Position numbers and translations under genes: made by a program
Notes under the pieces: generated by a model
What the model was told of the DNA's origin: nothing
The model's database searches: none
Seen by the model: only the letters and a program-made list of their open reading frames with translations
Shown: positions 34,801-43,329 of the stretch, in pieces
How the letters are laid out: each line of letters starts with the position of its first letter
Position numbering within the stretch: the stretch's first letter is position 1
Origin: CAYRVX01 sp964427875
Lineage (GTDB): Bacteria; Planctomycetota; Phycisphaerae; SM23-33
DNA: 64,000 nt
Direction: 5' to 3'
Assembly: GCA_964427875.1 (NCBI GenBank)
Contig: CAYRVX010000010.1
Coordinates: 1-64,000, forward strand

Positions 34801-34964
34801 CCGTCACGCTCGAACGCGGCGAAGCCCTTCGGGGCGAGTGCGAACTCGGCCGAGCTGTTGTCCGCCTTGCCGATCCGCCAGAGGAGCTTCATGTCCGCGC
34901 CGGTCGCCGGCGAGGCGAGGGCGACCAGCAGCCCCAGCGCGAAGTTGCGTTCGATCCGGTTCAT
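31857..34964 (-). CDS. GH92 alpha-mannosidase with N-terminal accessory module
   Basis: 1035 aa, secreted (signal peptide 1-23). Residues 27-190 form a rhamnogalacturonan-lyase-domain-like beta-sandwich (WRIGKADNSSAEF, HPGPADGWAGGGGHTFTI, SWILYDWLGLEA), then an Ig-like segment to about 290. GH92 proper runs from 296: VDYVDCLLGTATS, YPGPSTPFSMVKLSPDN, GFSHLHS, EYAYDDWCVA, GNSWQFTWFVPHD and GDEDQGQMGAWYVMSAMG, the calcium and catalytic-acid regions of this exo-alpha-mannosidase family. It should trim terminal alpha-mannose from glycans. Its ATG overlaps the GH38-type gene stop by 4 bp. Confidence 0.95.
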   Translation of the reverse strand: MNRIERNFALGLLVALASPATGADMKLLWRIGKADNSSAEFALAPKGFAAFERDGLFVVGRSAAQRDWPYAHPGPADGWAGGGGHTFTILFALAKAPAGTSRLIVDLADTHGLRPPKLRIAVNGRAREHQTPRGGSDASIMGDPSAGREHRFAVVMSAGRLKAGLNEITITNASGNGSWILYDWLGLEASAPARLAEPEGTFLRAARVSPWLSRRGGKLSQAVEVSLMHLGEPGEVTLEAAGAEPASVRLGSIMASAELRLPPAESDRPVTIEVRRGGKVLDSRKVLQRPGAERTPVDYVDCLLGTATSRWMLYPGPSTPFSMVKLSPDNQRRCWKAGYEYTIENIAGFSHLHSWTMGALLTMPTVGELKILPGPEGDPNQGYRSRFRHETETASPGYYAVTLDEYGIRAELTSTCRCGFQRYTFPKAEKARVLFDLLTPTEYGYSVLDARVTKVSDTEIEGYSKQRSGARYNEFTVHFVAKLSKPFKAMGGWVGEKIQRDVKEIAGKGDVGAFLEYSTGAGEVIQLKTGISLVSIDQARLNLKTEMSPFGWDFGAVRTAARKTWNELLGAIEVAGGTEAQKVKFYTNMYRSYCARTIWSDVNGKYVDMYEKVRQLPDPDSPVYGCDAFWNTFWNLNQLWTLVHPDIANKWVRSLLEIYDRGGWLAKGPTGIEYSSIMVASHEVALIVSAYQKGIRDYDVAKAYKAMRHIQTTPGRPHPGGGHVGNRQLAPYMELGYVPVEKGPVSNTLEYAYDDWCVAQMAKALGKREDYAYFMKRGRNYRNVFDPSVGFMRQKHANGQWVKDFSAFSGRGFVEGNSWQFTWFVPHDVKGLIGLLGRDTFNKRLDDGLAASRENRFNATGDRMAAFPVNHGNQPNMQSAWLFNYSGEPWLTQKWSREIMARYYGLGALDGYPGDEDQGQMGAWYVMSAMGLFEMDGGCAVRPIYEIGSPIFDRVVIHLDPKYYKGGQFVIETKSNSKDNVYVQSAALDGKALNKPWLYHGELVDGGKLVLEMGPKPNKQWGSRLEDAPPAVGGE

Positions 34965-37900
34965 TTCGTTTTCTCCCGTCGCGCCGGCGCGGCGCGCAGC
35001 GTCACGAACTCATAGGGCGCCATCTCGATGGGCCCGGTCAGCTTCTCGGCAGCCTCCCCGGAAAGGTCGCTGAGGGAGACGGCCGTTCCGGCCGGGTCGG
35101 TCCAGTCCAGCTCGGCGGCCTGCCGCTTGCCGGAGGCGTTGAACAGCCGCACGATCCACGCCTTACCGTCCCGGCTGGGCTTCAAGGCGCTGAGAAGCAC
35201 CCCGCCGGGCCTGACGCGAAACGGCGTGGCCGGCGGCTTGGCCCCTCCAGCGGCAGCGGCGATCAGCGGCTGGCAGCGCTCGATGCCGAACCGCTGGGCG
35301 GCCGCCAGGTCCAGCGGGCCGTGCGGGCACAGAGAGTACCGGAACGTCGTCGGACCTTCCTGGTCGGCCTTGTAGTTCGTCTCCCAGTAGTTGTTCATGA
35401 CGTAGGAGTACAGCGTTCCCGACGGCTTGAGCGTCTTGATCCAGCGGTCCCTGTAAGCCCTCGGGTCGCAGGTGATCTCGCCGATCTCGATGAGCGGCGC
35501 GTCCACCGTCGCCCACGTCAGGCCGAAGGCCCGGTTCGAGACGTCCACCCAGCGCTGGACGGTAAGGTAGTTCTTGCACGAGCCGGGCAGTTGGTCGATC
35601 TCCGGCCGGACGACCGCCCAGGGCGTGTCCATACGGCAGACGCCCTTGGGCACGTTCATGGCGAAGGCGAAGTGCACGCCCTCCTTCGCGCGGACCTTCT
35701 CCTTGTCGAGGACGTTGATGATGTCCACGCGATCCAGCCCGGCCACCAGGCGGACCTCGCGGGTGAGCCTGCGGCAGCCGGGGGCGTCGGACTCGACGAC
35801 CAGCGAGGCCACCAGCGGCCCGGACTCGCCCGTGCGTATCTTGACGGGCCCGCATCGCTGCGGGTCGGCGGGGCTTCGCCCGGCGACGTAGAAGTAGTCG
35901 TTCAGACCGAGGCCCTTCGAGCGGTCAACCAGGTCGCCGTCGATGCCGCGGCAGGTCAGGCCGGCGATGGCGCCGGTCTTCTCGTCGATCGTGAGTCGGA
36001 TGGTCCCGTTCTCCAGCGTGGCCCCGTCGGCCTTGGCCGCGCCTTTGCCGGCGGCCTTGCCGGCCCGAACGGTGAACCTCGCCGCGGCCAGCGGCGGAAC
36101 TTTGCCGGCCAGGAAGGCCAGTTCGCCGGTCGTCAGCCGCTGCGACGGCACATCACGGCCCTGCGCGTCCTGAACGAGGTCGCCGGCCCGCGACAGCCCC
36201 TTCGGCAGGATCACGAGGTCCGTTCGCGGCCAGCTCGTCGTGTTGAAGACATCGACCGCCGATGCCGCCTGCTCGCCCCTTGAGCCGAGTGCGGCGACGA
36301 CCAGCTCGCGGGACTGCCTGTCGGCGTCCAGCGCGAAGGCCTGCTTGATCTTCCACTGGGCCCTGGCGAAGTCGCTGTCGGGCTGGGAGATGCTGTTATG
36401 GGCACCCCAGGTGTGCTCGTCGTAGAGCAGTGCGTTTCGCCAGGCGGCGTAGAAGTCGCCGTCGGGGAACCCGCGGGGGCCCAGGAGGGCCCAGAGCGTT
36501 TCGGCCTGGACGAGCCGCTCGGCCGCGGCGCGGTTCAAGGCCGTCTCGCGGGCCGACGAGCCGGCCCCGTCCTCCCAGTACGGCGTGAAGTCGCCGCGGA
36601 ACTCGGGGAGCTTCTCGCCGTAGCGGCGCTCGAAGTCCTGGAACATCTCCCGCGTGGTGGCGATCCGGATCTTGGGGTAGGCGTAGCGGCCGTTCCACCG
36701 CTTGGCGAACTCGCAGAGGTCCGCGCCGGGCCCGGCGTTGTCCCCCAGGCAGTGGCGAACCTGGAGCAGGTCGTAGGGGTACTCGGTCCCCTCCAGGCGC
36801 TTGAGGTACGCCATGAGCTGCGCCTCGCCGCGGAAGCCCCGCCAGTAGCCCGTCCGCGGGATCCACACCAGCACCTTGTACTTCCCGCAGGGAGAGACCC
36901 ACCAGAACGGCTTGTCGCCCCACTGCGACAGCGTGTAGCCGATGCGGTGCCCGCTGTTGGGGCCGATCGAGAAGTACTTCACGCCGCTCTGGGCCAGGAC
37001 CGGGATGATCCCCCACGTGTAGCCGGGCACGTCGCTGATCATCGCCGAGTCGATCGTCACGCCGTATAGCCCGCTCAGCCGGCGGGCGAAGTCCGTCAGG
37101 CGAATGAGCTCCTCCTGGCTGCACAGGGCCGTCAGCTCGTTGCCGTACAGCGCGTCCAGGCCGATCCAGCCCGCCCTGACGGCCTCGATGAAGGCCTTGC
37201 GCCTCTCGGGCGAGGCCTGCTTGAGGTAGCTGTCCGTCGCCCAGAGGACCTCGACGTTCCACTTGAACCGCGCCCCGGGCGGGTAGTCGGCCGTCCTCCT
37301 CGATGCCTCGATTGCCTGCTCGTAGAACCTCCAGTGGTCGCGCTCCACCTTCGTCTGGACCTGCGTGTAGCCGATGTCCACGTGCGAGTGCGGCAGGAGA
37401 TAGACAACCCACTTGCGGACGGGCTTGAGCGTCAGCTTCTGCCTTGCGAGCGCCCTGCCCGCCGCACGAACGGTCACCGTGACCGGCGTGTCGGTCTCGA
37501 CGGCGGGCACGGCCGCGTCGATGGCGTTCGCCCCGGCCCGGAGCTTGAGCCTCGTCGGCGGCGACGAGCCGACCTGCACCTCGGCGTCGGCCTCGCCACC
37601 AAGGTGCAGCAGCGATACCTGGACCGTCTGCTGGAGCTTGCCGTCCTTTTCCACGAGCGCCGGGGCGCTTCGGACGGACCGCACCATCGTGCCCGTCGCC
37701 GGCGCGAGCTCCACGCCCGCCGGCGCCTCCAGGCCGAGCCAGTCGTACAGCACCCAACTGCCCCTCAGCGTGGTGATGGCGATCTCATTTGTTCCGGCGT
37801 GGAGATGCCCGGCCGGGAAAGGCAACACCACCCGGTGCTCCTTTCCCTTCTCCGGCTCGCCGAAGACCGACGCGTCTCCGGCGCCTTTGGGCATCTGGCG

Positions 37901-38317
37901 CTCGACGCCATGGGCGTTGATGCTGATTCGCAGCCGCGGGGGCACCTGGCCCTGTGTGTCGACCAGGTCGAGGATGAGGCGGCACTTGCCGGCCTTCGGC
38001 GCGGCCTTGAGGCCGAAGGCGATCGAGAACGTGTGCTGCCGCCCGCCGGCCCATGCATCCGCCGGCCCGGGATGCACGTAAGGCCAGTCCTTCCTCGCCT
38101 CCGATCGCCCCACGATAAACAGGGCATCCCGGCTGAACTTGGCGTACCCGTTCGGGGCCAGAGCGAGCTCGCGCGTGTCGTTGTCCGCCTTGCCGATCTG
38201 CCAGAGCACCTCCGCCCTGCCGGCCTGGGGCGCGGGACCGGGCGCGGCGCTCCCGACCAGGACACCGAGCACCAGCACAGCCGCCGCGGGAGCATTCTCC
38301 CCGACTTGCCGTTTCAT
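34961..38317 (-). CDS. GH38-type alpha-mannosidase-like protein with the same N-terminal module
   Basis: 1118 aa. Signal peptide 1-31. Residues 36-299 are clearly homologous to residues 27-290 of the neighbouring GH92 protein (WQIGKADNDTREL, HPGPADAWAGG, GSWVLYDWLGLEAPA). The GH38-like barrel starts at 304: LLPHSHVDIGYT (residues 308-319, zinc His/Asp), a probable nucleophile Asp in MISDVPGYTWG, then LLYDEHTWGAH, followed by GH38 C-terminal beta-domains. It probably removes alpha-mannose. I chose ATG 38317 (GGGAGA upstream); the frame stays open further upstream but that stretch is antisense to the UroD-like gene. First gene of the operon. Confidence 0.88.
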   Translation of the reverse strand: MKRQVGENAPAAAVLVLGVLVGSAAPGPAPQAGRAEVLWQIGKADNDTRELALAPNGYAKFSRDALFIVGRSEARKDWPYVHPGPADAWAGGRQHTFSIAFGLKAAPKAGKCRLILDLVDTQGQVPPRLRISINAHGVERQMPKGAGDASVFGEPEKGKEHRVVLPFPAGHLHAGTNEIAITTLRGSWVLYDWLGLEAPAGVELAPATGTMVRSVRSAPALVEKDGKLQQTVQVSLLHLGGEADAEVQVGSSPPTRLKLRAGANAIDAAVPAVETDTPVTVTVRAAGRALARQKLTLKPVRKWVVYLLPHSHVDIGYTQVQTKVERDHWRFYEQAIEASRRTADYPPGARFKWNVEVLWATDSYLKQASPERRKAFIEAVRAGWIGLDALYGNELTALCSQEELIRLTDFARRLSGLYGVTIDSAMISDVPGYTWGIIPVLAQSGVKYFSIGPNSGHRIGYTLSQWGDKPFWWVSPCGKYKVLVWIPRTGYWRGFRGEAQLMAYLKRLEGTEYPYDLLQVRHCLGDNAGPGADLCEFAKRWNGRYAYPKIRIATTREMFQDFERRYGEKLPEFRGDFTPYWEDGAGSSARETALNRAAAERLVQAETLWALLGPRGFPDGDFYAAWRNALLYDEHTWGAHNSISQPDSDFARAQWKIKQAFALDADRQSRELVVAALGSRGEQAASAVDVFNTTSWPRTDLVILPKGLSRAGDLVQDAQGRDVPSQRLTTGELAFLAGKVPPLAAARFTVRAGKAAGKGAAKADGATLENGTIRLTIDEKTGAIAGLTCRGIDGDLVDRSKGLGLNDYFYVAGRSPADPQRCGPVKIRTGESGPLVASLVVESDAPGCRRLTREVRLVAGLDRVDIINVLDKEKVRAKEGVHFAFAMNVPKGVCRMDTPWAVVRPEIDQLPGSCKNYLTVQRWVDVSNRAFGLTWATVDAPLIEIGEITCDPRAYRDRWIKTLKPSGTLYSYVMNNYWETNYKADQEGPTTFRYSLCPHGPLDLAAAQRFGIERCQPLIAAAAGGAKPPATPFRVRPGGVLLSALKPSRDGKAWIVRLFNASGKRQAAELDWTDPAGTAVSLSDLSGEAAEKLTGPIEMAPYEFVTLRAAPARREKTK

Positions 38318-38404
38318 GGGCGCATCTCCCACTCGCCGACCTCGCTTCACGCAAACCGAACTGACTACCACCGAGGGCCGGACGATGCAACAACCCGTTG
38401 ATCC

Positions 38405-38433
38405 TTGAAAAGCTTCCTCCCTTGGGATATGGA
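38405..38433 (+). promoter_or_regulatory. Candidate sigma-70 promoter of the second UroD-like gene
   Basis: TTGAAA (38405-38410), 17-nt spacer, TATGGA (38428-38433). It places transcription start near 38440 and rules out the in-frame TTG at 38405 as a start codon, supporting ATG 38504. Confidence 0.45.
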
Positions 38434-38503
38434 ACGACGACGACGGTCCGACACGGGATTCCGCACTTCGATCCCGGCCGGCGCGTACCAAGGGAATACG
38501 CCC

Positions 38504-39670
38504 ATGACGATGACGAAGGAAGAGAGAGTGCTCCGGGTGATCAACGGGCAGGACGTGGACTACCTGCCCAGCCAGATCACCTTTTCCGATCGGACCAGGG
38601 ACAAGGCCATCAGGGAGGCGCTGCACCTGGCGTCGGCGGACGAGCTGGACGGCTATCTCGAGAACCACCTCTGCCTGACGCTGTCGATGCACGACAGGCC
38701 GCTGTTCTACCGCAACGACCGCCGGGACATGGACCGCCTGGCGGGCATGGGCTACTGCGGGCCGGACTGGCGGCACAACGTCGTCTATGACAGTTGGGGA
38801 ATGGGCATCCGGGTGGACTCCGACGGCTTCTTCTGCTGCTTCCACCCGCTCCAGAACAAGGCCACCCCCGAGATCGCCGAGCACATGCCGCCCGGCGTGA
38901 ACCGCGAGGCGCTCTTCCAGGACATCGAGGAGGCCGTGCGGAACTACAGCCCCCCGGACACGACGCGCGGGGGCGTCTTCGACGACATGCAGCGGGACCT
39001 GGAGGCCCTCTCCGGCGACTTCCTCGTGATCCCCTCGGCCTACTGCGGCATCTACGAGAGGGCCTACTGCATCATGGGCTTTCAGGAGCTCATGACGAAC
39101 CTGGCCCTGAAGCCGAGGGTCGTCCACGAGTTCCTGGACAAGATCACCGACTACAAGGTCGCCTTCGCCAGGAAGGTCGTCGAGATGGGCTTCAAGGTCG
39201 CCCACCACGGCGACGACCTCGGCACGCAGCACGGAACGCTGTTCTCCAGGGAGATGTTCCACGAGTTCCTCCTGCCGCGGATCAAGCGGGCCTGGCAGCC
39301 GTACAACGACGCGGGCATCCCGATCATCATGCACTCCTGCGGCTGCATCACCGACTTCCTGCCCGACCTGATCGACATCGGCCTGCGGGTGCTCGAGCCC
39401 GTCCAGCCGTGCATGGACCTGGCGTATCTGAAGCGCGAGTTCGGCAAGGACCTGGTCTTCTGGGGCGGCATCGAGACGCAGGACCTCCTGCCGTTCGGCA
39501 CGCCCGAGCAGGTCAAGCGGATGGCCCGCGAGACCATCCGCACGCTCGGCAAAGGCGGGGGGCACATCATCGCCCCGAGCCAGGAGGTCATGAACGACGT
39601 CCCCATCGAGAACGTCAAGGCCCTCGTGGAGACGATCATCGAGGAAAGGCAGGCCGTCCTCGACTTGTAG
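38504..39670 (+). CDS. UroD-family protein (corrinoid methyltransferase-like) with HxCG motif
   Basis: 388 aa. UroD superfamily: TKEERVLRVINGQDVDYLP at the N-terminus, GDDLGTQHGTLFSREMFHEF, FWGGIETQDLLPFGTPEQVK, and GHIIAPSQEV at the C-terminus. The motif H277-S-C279-G-C retains the zinc-type H-x-C of MtaA/MtbA/CmuA methyltransferases, unlike the paralogue at 19771, so a zinc-dependent methyl transfer or demethylation reaction is plausible. No corrinoid protein or reactivase is adjacent. Start ATG 38504 has AAGGGA 8 nt upstream. It is divergent from the mannosidase operon and ends 9 nt from a convergent gene. Confidence 0.83.
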   Translation: MTMTKEERVLRVINGQDVDYLPSQITFSDRTRDKAIREALHLASADELDGYLENHLCLTLSMHDRPLFYRNDRRDMDRLAGMGYCGPDWRHNVVYDSWGMGIRVDSDGFFCCFHPLQNKATPEIAEHMPPGVNREALFQDIEEAVRNYSPPDTTRGGVFDDMQRDLEALSGDFLVIPSAYCGIYERAYCIMGFQELMTNLALKPRVVHEFLDKITDYKVAFARKVVEMGFKVAHHGDDLGTQHGTLFSREMFHEFLLPRIKRAWQPYNDAGIPIIMHSCGCITDFLPDLIDIGLRVLEPVQPCMDLAYLKREFGKDLVFWGGIETQDLLPFGTPEQVKRMARETIRTLGKGGGHIIAPSQEVMNDVPIENVKALVETIIEERQAVLDL

Positions 39671-39679
39671 CCGTGCGGA

Positions 39680-41095
39680 TCACCGCGTCGGCGCCAGCTC
39701 CTTCAGCAGGGCCGTTGCGGCCTCGACGAGCATCTCGCCGCCGCCGGGGGCGATGCGCGAGTTGACGGTCTCGTAGCTGCCTTCGGCGAAGGCCTTCTTC
39801 GTGGGGAGGTAGCCCGGGGCGTCGTTGCTCAGCTCGACGACGAGCGTCGTGGCAAAGGGGCTGGCCCGCTTGATGGCGAGCCCCAGGTCCACGAAGATCT
39901 CCCCCGGCAGGGAGATGATCGCCACCTCCGGCGCCAGGCGGAAGACCTGCGTCTCCAGCGGGATCGTCTCGCCGCCGCGAAGCTCAATCGCCAGGATCTT
40001 GTACGCCTCGACCTGCTTGAGGAACGGCAGCTCCCGCGTGCCGACCTTCCGGATGTTCTCTCGGGCCCGGGCGATCTGCTCGTCGCTGTAGCGCTGGAGC
40101 GGCGCGTTGACGATCCGGCGCCGAACGGCCAGCGCGGGCTTCGTGACCGGCGAGAGCTTCGCCGTCGCGGCCGCAGCGGTTTCGCCCAGTGTCTGACCGA
40201 TGTAATCGGTCTTGAGCCGCTCGCGCTTCGTGACGTCGATGTGGTTGATGTCGCCGCACGTCCCCGTGCCGAACAGCAGCACCAGGTCCTTGCCCAGCTT
40301 CTCCCGCAGCGTCTGCTCGACGTGGAAGGGATAGTCGGCCGCGTACTTCGTGCCGCCGACCGTGTCGAGATGGAGGGCGAAGTTGACGATCGCCGCGCGG
40401 GCCTCGCCGCCGGATGCGCCGCGCACCAGGACCACGCCGACCTGCGGGTCGATCGGCCCGGCCGCGCGGACGATGTCCGGGTTCAGCACGCCGGGATTGA
40501 ACCGCACCGTGCCGTCCTTCATGTGGAAGCGGCGGTTGAAGGAGAGGCCCTTCTGCTCGGCCGAGCCGGCCGCGAGCTTGACGGGCCCAACTGCGGCGTC
40601 GGCCTTCACGATCGCCTCGACGATGCCCCCGACGAGCCGGGCGGCGTAATCGACCTTCTCACACGGATCGTTCCCGTGCCTGGCGACCGCGAGGTCGTGG
40701 AGATGCTTCCGCAGCGCCCCGAAGTACAGCGGCCCGGTGTGGGAGTGCGTCGCGGCGACGAGGATGTTTTCGGCCGGGATGCCCGTCTTCTCGGCGGCGG
40801 CCTTGCGGGCGCGCGAGGATGCGTCGAGCGACAGGCCGATGATGTCGCAGAAGACCATCGCCGCCCGCACGTCGCCCTGCTTGAGGACGATGGCCTTGGC
40901 GTGCAGCGGATTCGTCGTGCCCGTGCTGAGGCGTTCGTGGAAGTACCCGCTCATGCGGTATCCGACCGGCGGCGTGATGTCCACGACAGCGGTCCCGGCG
41001 ACGAGTTGGTCGGCTCCGGCCATCGGCGTCTCCCATAGCGCGGCGGCGGCAGCGGCGACGGCAGCCACCAGCATTCCGAGGATTCGGCGTTTCAT
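39680..41095 (-). CDS. Secreted neutral/alkaline ceramidase-like hydrolase
   Basis: 471 aa with a signal peptide (residues 1-29). N-terminal LVAGTAVVDITPPVGYRMSGYF and ILVAATHSHTGP (zinc ligands His117/His119) are characteristic of the neutral/alkaline non-lysosomal ceramidase N-terminal domain. GTGTCGDINHID and the C-terminal SNDAPGYLPTKKAFAEGSYE also fit. Many bacterial members in sugar operons are not true ceramidases and are thought to hydrolyse amide-bearing glycoconjugates; the substrate is unknown. ATG 41095 has AGGAG 6 nt upstream and overlaps the previous gene by 4 bp. Last gene of a four-gene operon. Confidence 0.88.
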   Translation of the reverse strand: MKRRILGMLVAAVAAAAAALWETPMAGADQLVAGTAVVDITPPVGYRMSGYFHERLSTGTTNPLHAKAIVLKQGDVRAAMVFCDIIGLSLDASSRARKAAAEKTGIPAENILVAATHSHTGPLYFGALRKHLHDLAVARHGNDPCEKVDYAARLVGGIVEAIVKADAAVGPVKLAAGSAEQKGLSFNRRFHMKDGTVRFNPGVLNPDIVRAAGPIDPQVGVVLVRGASGGEARAAIVNFALHLDTVGGTKYAADYPFHVEQTLREKLGKDLVLLFGTGTCGDINHIDVTKRERLKTDYIGQTLGETAAAATAKLSPVTKPALAVRRRIVNAPLQRYSDEQIARARENIRKVGTRELPFLKQVEAYKILAIELRGGETIPLETQVFRLAPEVAIISLPGEIFVDLGLAIKRASPFATTLVVELSNDAPGYLPTKKAFAEGSYETVNSRIAPGGGEMLVEAATALLKELAPTR

Positions 41096-42009
41096 CGTCG
41101 GCTCCTGCCGGTCAGTTCCTCGAGGAACCGCCGGGCCTTGGTCGCCTCCTTGAGCGTGGCGGCCTCATCGCCCCGCGCGAGCGTCTCGACGATCAGCGGC
41201 CCGTGGGTGAAGCCGCCCTTCTTGAGGCGCGCGAGGACCTTTGGGAAGTCGACCTGGCCCGTCCCCGGGGTGACCATGACTTCCTTCGGGTGGCGGTAGT
41301 CCTTGACGCACATGCCGACGACCAGGCCGTCCACCGTCGCGGCGTCGGCGACGGGGTCGAGCTTGCCGCCGGAGTAGTAGAAGATGTTGCCCGGGTCGTA
41401 CCAGATGCGGAAGTTTTTGTGGCCGACGGCCTCGACGGTCTTTCGGCACTGGGGCCCGGTAGCGTTCAGCCCGCCGTGCGGCTTGACGCTCAGCCCCACG
41501 CCCTTCTCGGCGGCGTAGCCGCAGCACTCGGCGATGGCCTTGTAGTACGCCGCGTAGAGCTTCTTGTTGCCGATGCCGCCCATGAGGAGGTTCCCCGCCC
41601 CGGCCGCGGCGCAGTTGTCGATGAGTTTCTTCAGCCCTTCGATGCCCGCTTTGAGCGACCTGGCGACCGGGATGCCGCCGCCGTAGACGCTTGGGACCTT
41701 CAGGCCGCGTTTCCTGCACTCGGCGCCCACCTGCCGCGCCTCCTCGACGCTCGTGGCCACCGAGATGACCAGGCGCGTCTTCGACTTGGCGGTCATCAGC
41801 CCGACGTACTTGAAGCCGGCCTCGGCGATGGCGTCGAGCGCCACGCGGTACTCCTGCCGGTCCCACGGGCGGGTGTAGCAGCCGATCTGCCAGCCACGGC
41901 CGCCCGTCGCGGCCGTGGCCGTCAGTTGAGGCGCCACCAGGCCGGCGGCCCCGAGCGCACACGTGCGCCCGAGGAACCCCCGGCGCGAGAGTCGGTCAAG
42001 CGTGTCCAT
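41092..42009 (-). CDS. Tat-exported sugar-phosphate isomerase/epimerase-like TIM barrel
   Basis: 305 aa. A twin-arginine leader (RLSRRGFLGRTCALGAAGL) precedes an AP-endonuclease-2/xylose-isomerase-like barrel: IGCYTRPWDRQEYRVALDAI, NLLMGGIGN, VGLSVKPHGGLNATG, RIWYDPGNIFYYSGG, VGMCVKDYR and PLIVETL. These segments usually hold a divalent metal with Glu/Asp/His ligands. Export by Tat suggests the metal is loaded inside the cell. ATG 42009 is preceded by AAGGAGG at 8 nt spacing, better than an ATG 18 nt upstream that overlaps that site. It works beside a Gfo/Idh oxidoreductase, a common pairing in sugar oxidation. Confidence 0.85.
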   Translation of the reverse strand: MDTLDRLSRRGFLGRTCALGAAGLVAPQLTATAATGGRGWQIGCYTRPWDRQEYRVALDAIAEAGFKYVGLMTAKSKTRLVISVATSVEEARQVGAECRKRGLKVPSVYGGGIPVARSLKAGIEGLKKLIDNCAAAGAGNLLMGGIGNKKLYAAYYKAIAECCGYAAEKGVGLSVKPHGGLNATGPQCRKTVEAVGHKNFRIWYDPGNIFYYSGGKLDPVADAATVDGLVVGMCVKDYRHPKEVMVTPGTGQVDFPKVLARLKKGGFTHGPLIVETLARGDEAATLKEATKARRFLEELTGRSRR

Positions 42010-42060
42010 CGTAACGGCCTCCTTCATACGTGTTGGAGCACGCGCGGGCTCCGGGGCTCG

Positions 42061-43308
42061 TCACCCGTCGCGCATCTCTCGTTTGTCGGCGTCGTAGACC
42101 TGGCGCCGGCCGGTGTCGAAGGCTCGCATCGCCATGATGCAGGCCACCGCCGCCTGGTAACCGGCGTCGATGCCGGCGTTGGGCGTCTTGCGGCTGCGAA
42201 GGCACTGGAGCCAGTCGAGGAAGTGGTCCGGGCGGGGGATCTCCTTGACGGGCTTCTTGCCCCGGATCAGGCCGCGCTTCTTGCTTCCGCCCTCGGCCGT
42301 CAGGACCGGGAGGTTCCAGTGCAGCACGTCCAGCGTCCCCTGGTCGCCGAGGAACTTGAAGGCGTTGTCGCCGCCGTTGCCGAAGTTCGTCGAGTAGACG
42401 ACCATGAAGCCCTCGGGGTACTCCCAGAGGGCCTGGACGTGGTCGGGGCAGGTGAACTTGTGCTCGTCCTTCCAGGTGTACACCCCGCCGAGGCACACCG
42501 CATTGGTCGGGAACTTCGCGCCCGTGATGTAGTGCACGAGGTCGATGAAGTGGCTGGCGAAACCGGGCACCGGCCCGTCGGAGAAGTCCCGGTAGCCGTA
42601 CCAGCCCGTGAACTGGTCGGCGTTGAAGGGGCGCTTGGGGCGGTGCATCAGGAACTCGCCCCAATCGACGTCCTCCTCCTTGGCGTCGGCGAGGCGGCTG
42701 TACCAGTACGGCTTGGTGCCGTTGCGGCGCTGCTCGATCCGCCCGACCGTCCCGAGGATGCCCGTCTTGTACAGCTCGCGGCAGCCGGTCATGCTCGCCA
42801 GCGACCGAAGCTGCGTGCCCGCCTGGAAGATGACCTTGTTGGCCCTTACGGCGTCGCAGGCCCTCTTGAGTCTCTCGAAGTTCCTGGCGAGAGGCTTCTC
42901 GCAGTAGACGTCCTTTCCGGCCTTGGCGGCGGCTTCGAGGTGCGTCGTGTGCTGGTGATCGCACGAGGCGATCATGACGGCGTCCAGGTCCTTGACGGCC
43001 AGAAGGTCGCGGTAGGAGACGAACTGCCGCGCCTCCCGCCCGTACCACTCCTTCGCCCTCGCGGAGGCCCTTTCGCGGCGGACGCGCCACGGGTCGGAGA
43101 CGGCCGTGATCTCGATGTTCTGGCCCTTGGCGTGCTTGTGCACGCCGGGCATGTGGGCGCCGTAGCCCCGGCCGCCGCAGCCGATGATGCCGATCGAGAT
43201 CCGTTCGTTGGCGCCCTTGACGCGCGCGTAAGAAGCGGCGGTCAGGCCGAGCGCGGCGCCGGCCGACGCCGTCTTCAGGAACTGCCGACGGGTAACAGGA
43301 CGTGTCAT
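42061..43308 (-). CDS. Tat-exported Gfo/Idh/MocA-family oxidoreductase
   Basis: 415 aa. Tat leader TRRQFLKTASAGAALGLTA. Rossmann motif ISIGIIGCGGRGYG (about residues 37-50) binds NAD(P); DAVMIASCDHQHTTH and the EKP signature in GKDVYCEKPLARN are typical of the family, as is the C-terminal sandwich domain (GFASHFIDLVHYITG). The enzyme would oxidise or reduce a sugar or inositol-like compound, carrying its cofactor through Tat. SD GGAGAA precedes ATG 43308. It lies 21 nt after the PQQ gene stop and 51 nt before the isomerase gene. Confidence 0.93.
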   Translation of the reverse strand: MTRPVTRRQFLKTASAGAALGLTAASYARVKGANERISIGIIGCGGRGYGAHMPGVHKHAKGQNIEITAVSDPWRVRRERASARAKEWYGREARQFVSYRDLLAVKDLDAVMIASCDHQHTTHLEAAAKAGKDVYCEKPLARNFERLKRACDAVRANKVIFQAGTQLRSLASMTGCRELYKTGILGTVGRIEQRRNGTKPYWYSRLADAKEEDVDWGEFLMHRPKRPFNADQFTGWYGYRDFSDGPVPGFASHFIDLVHYITGAKFPTNAVCLGGVYTWKDEHKFTCPDHVQALWEYPEGFMVVYSTNFGNGGDNAFKFLGDQGTLDVLHWNLPVLTAEGGSKKRGLIRGKKPVKEIPRPDHFLDWLQCLRSRKTPNAGIDAGYQAAVACIMAMRAFDTGRRQVYDADKREMRDG

Positions 43309-43329
43309 CGCATGTTCTCCAAATGGACG

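Noticed and set aside
38318..39565. Upstream extension of the GH38-type frame to 1534 residues
   Set aside because: The extension is antisense to the UroD-like gene; the signal peptide and SD are at 38317.
39680..41095. True sphingolipid ceramidase
   Set aside because: The N-terminal domain matches the family, but sugar-operon context makes a lipid substrate uncertain; kept as ceramidase-like.
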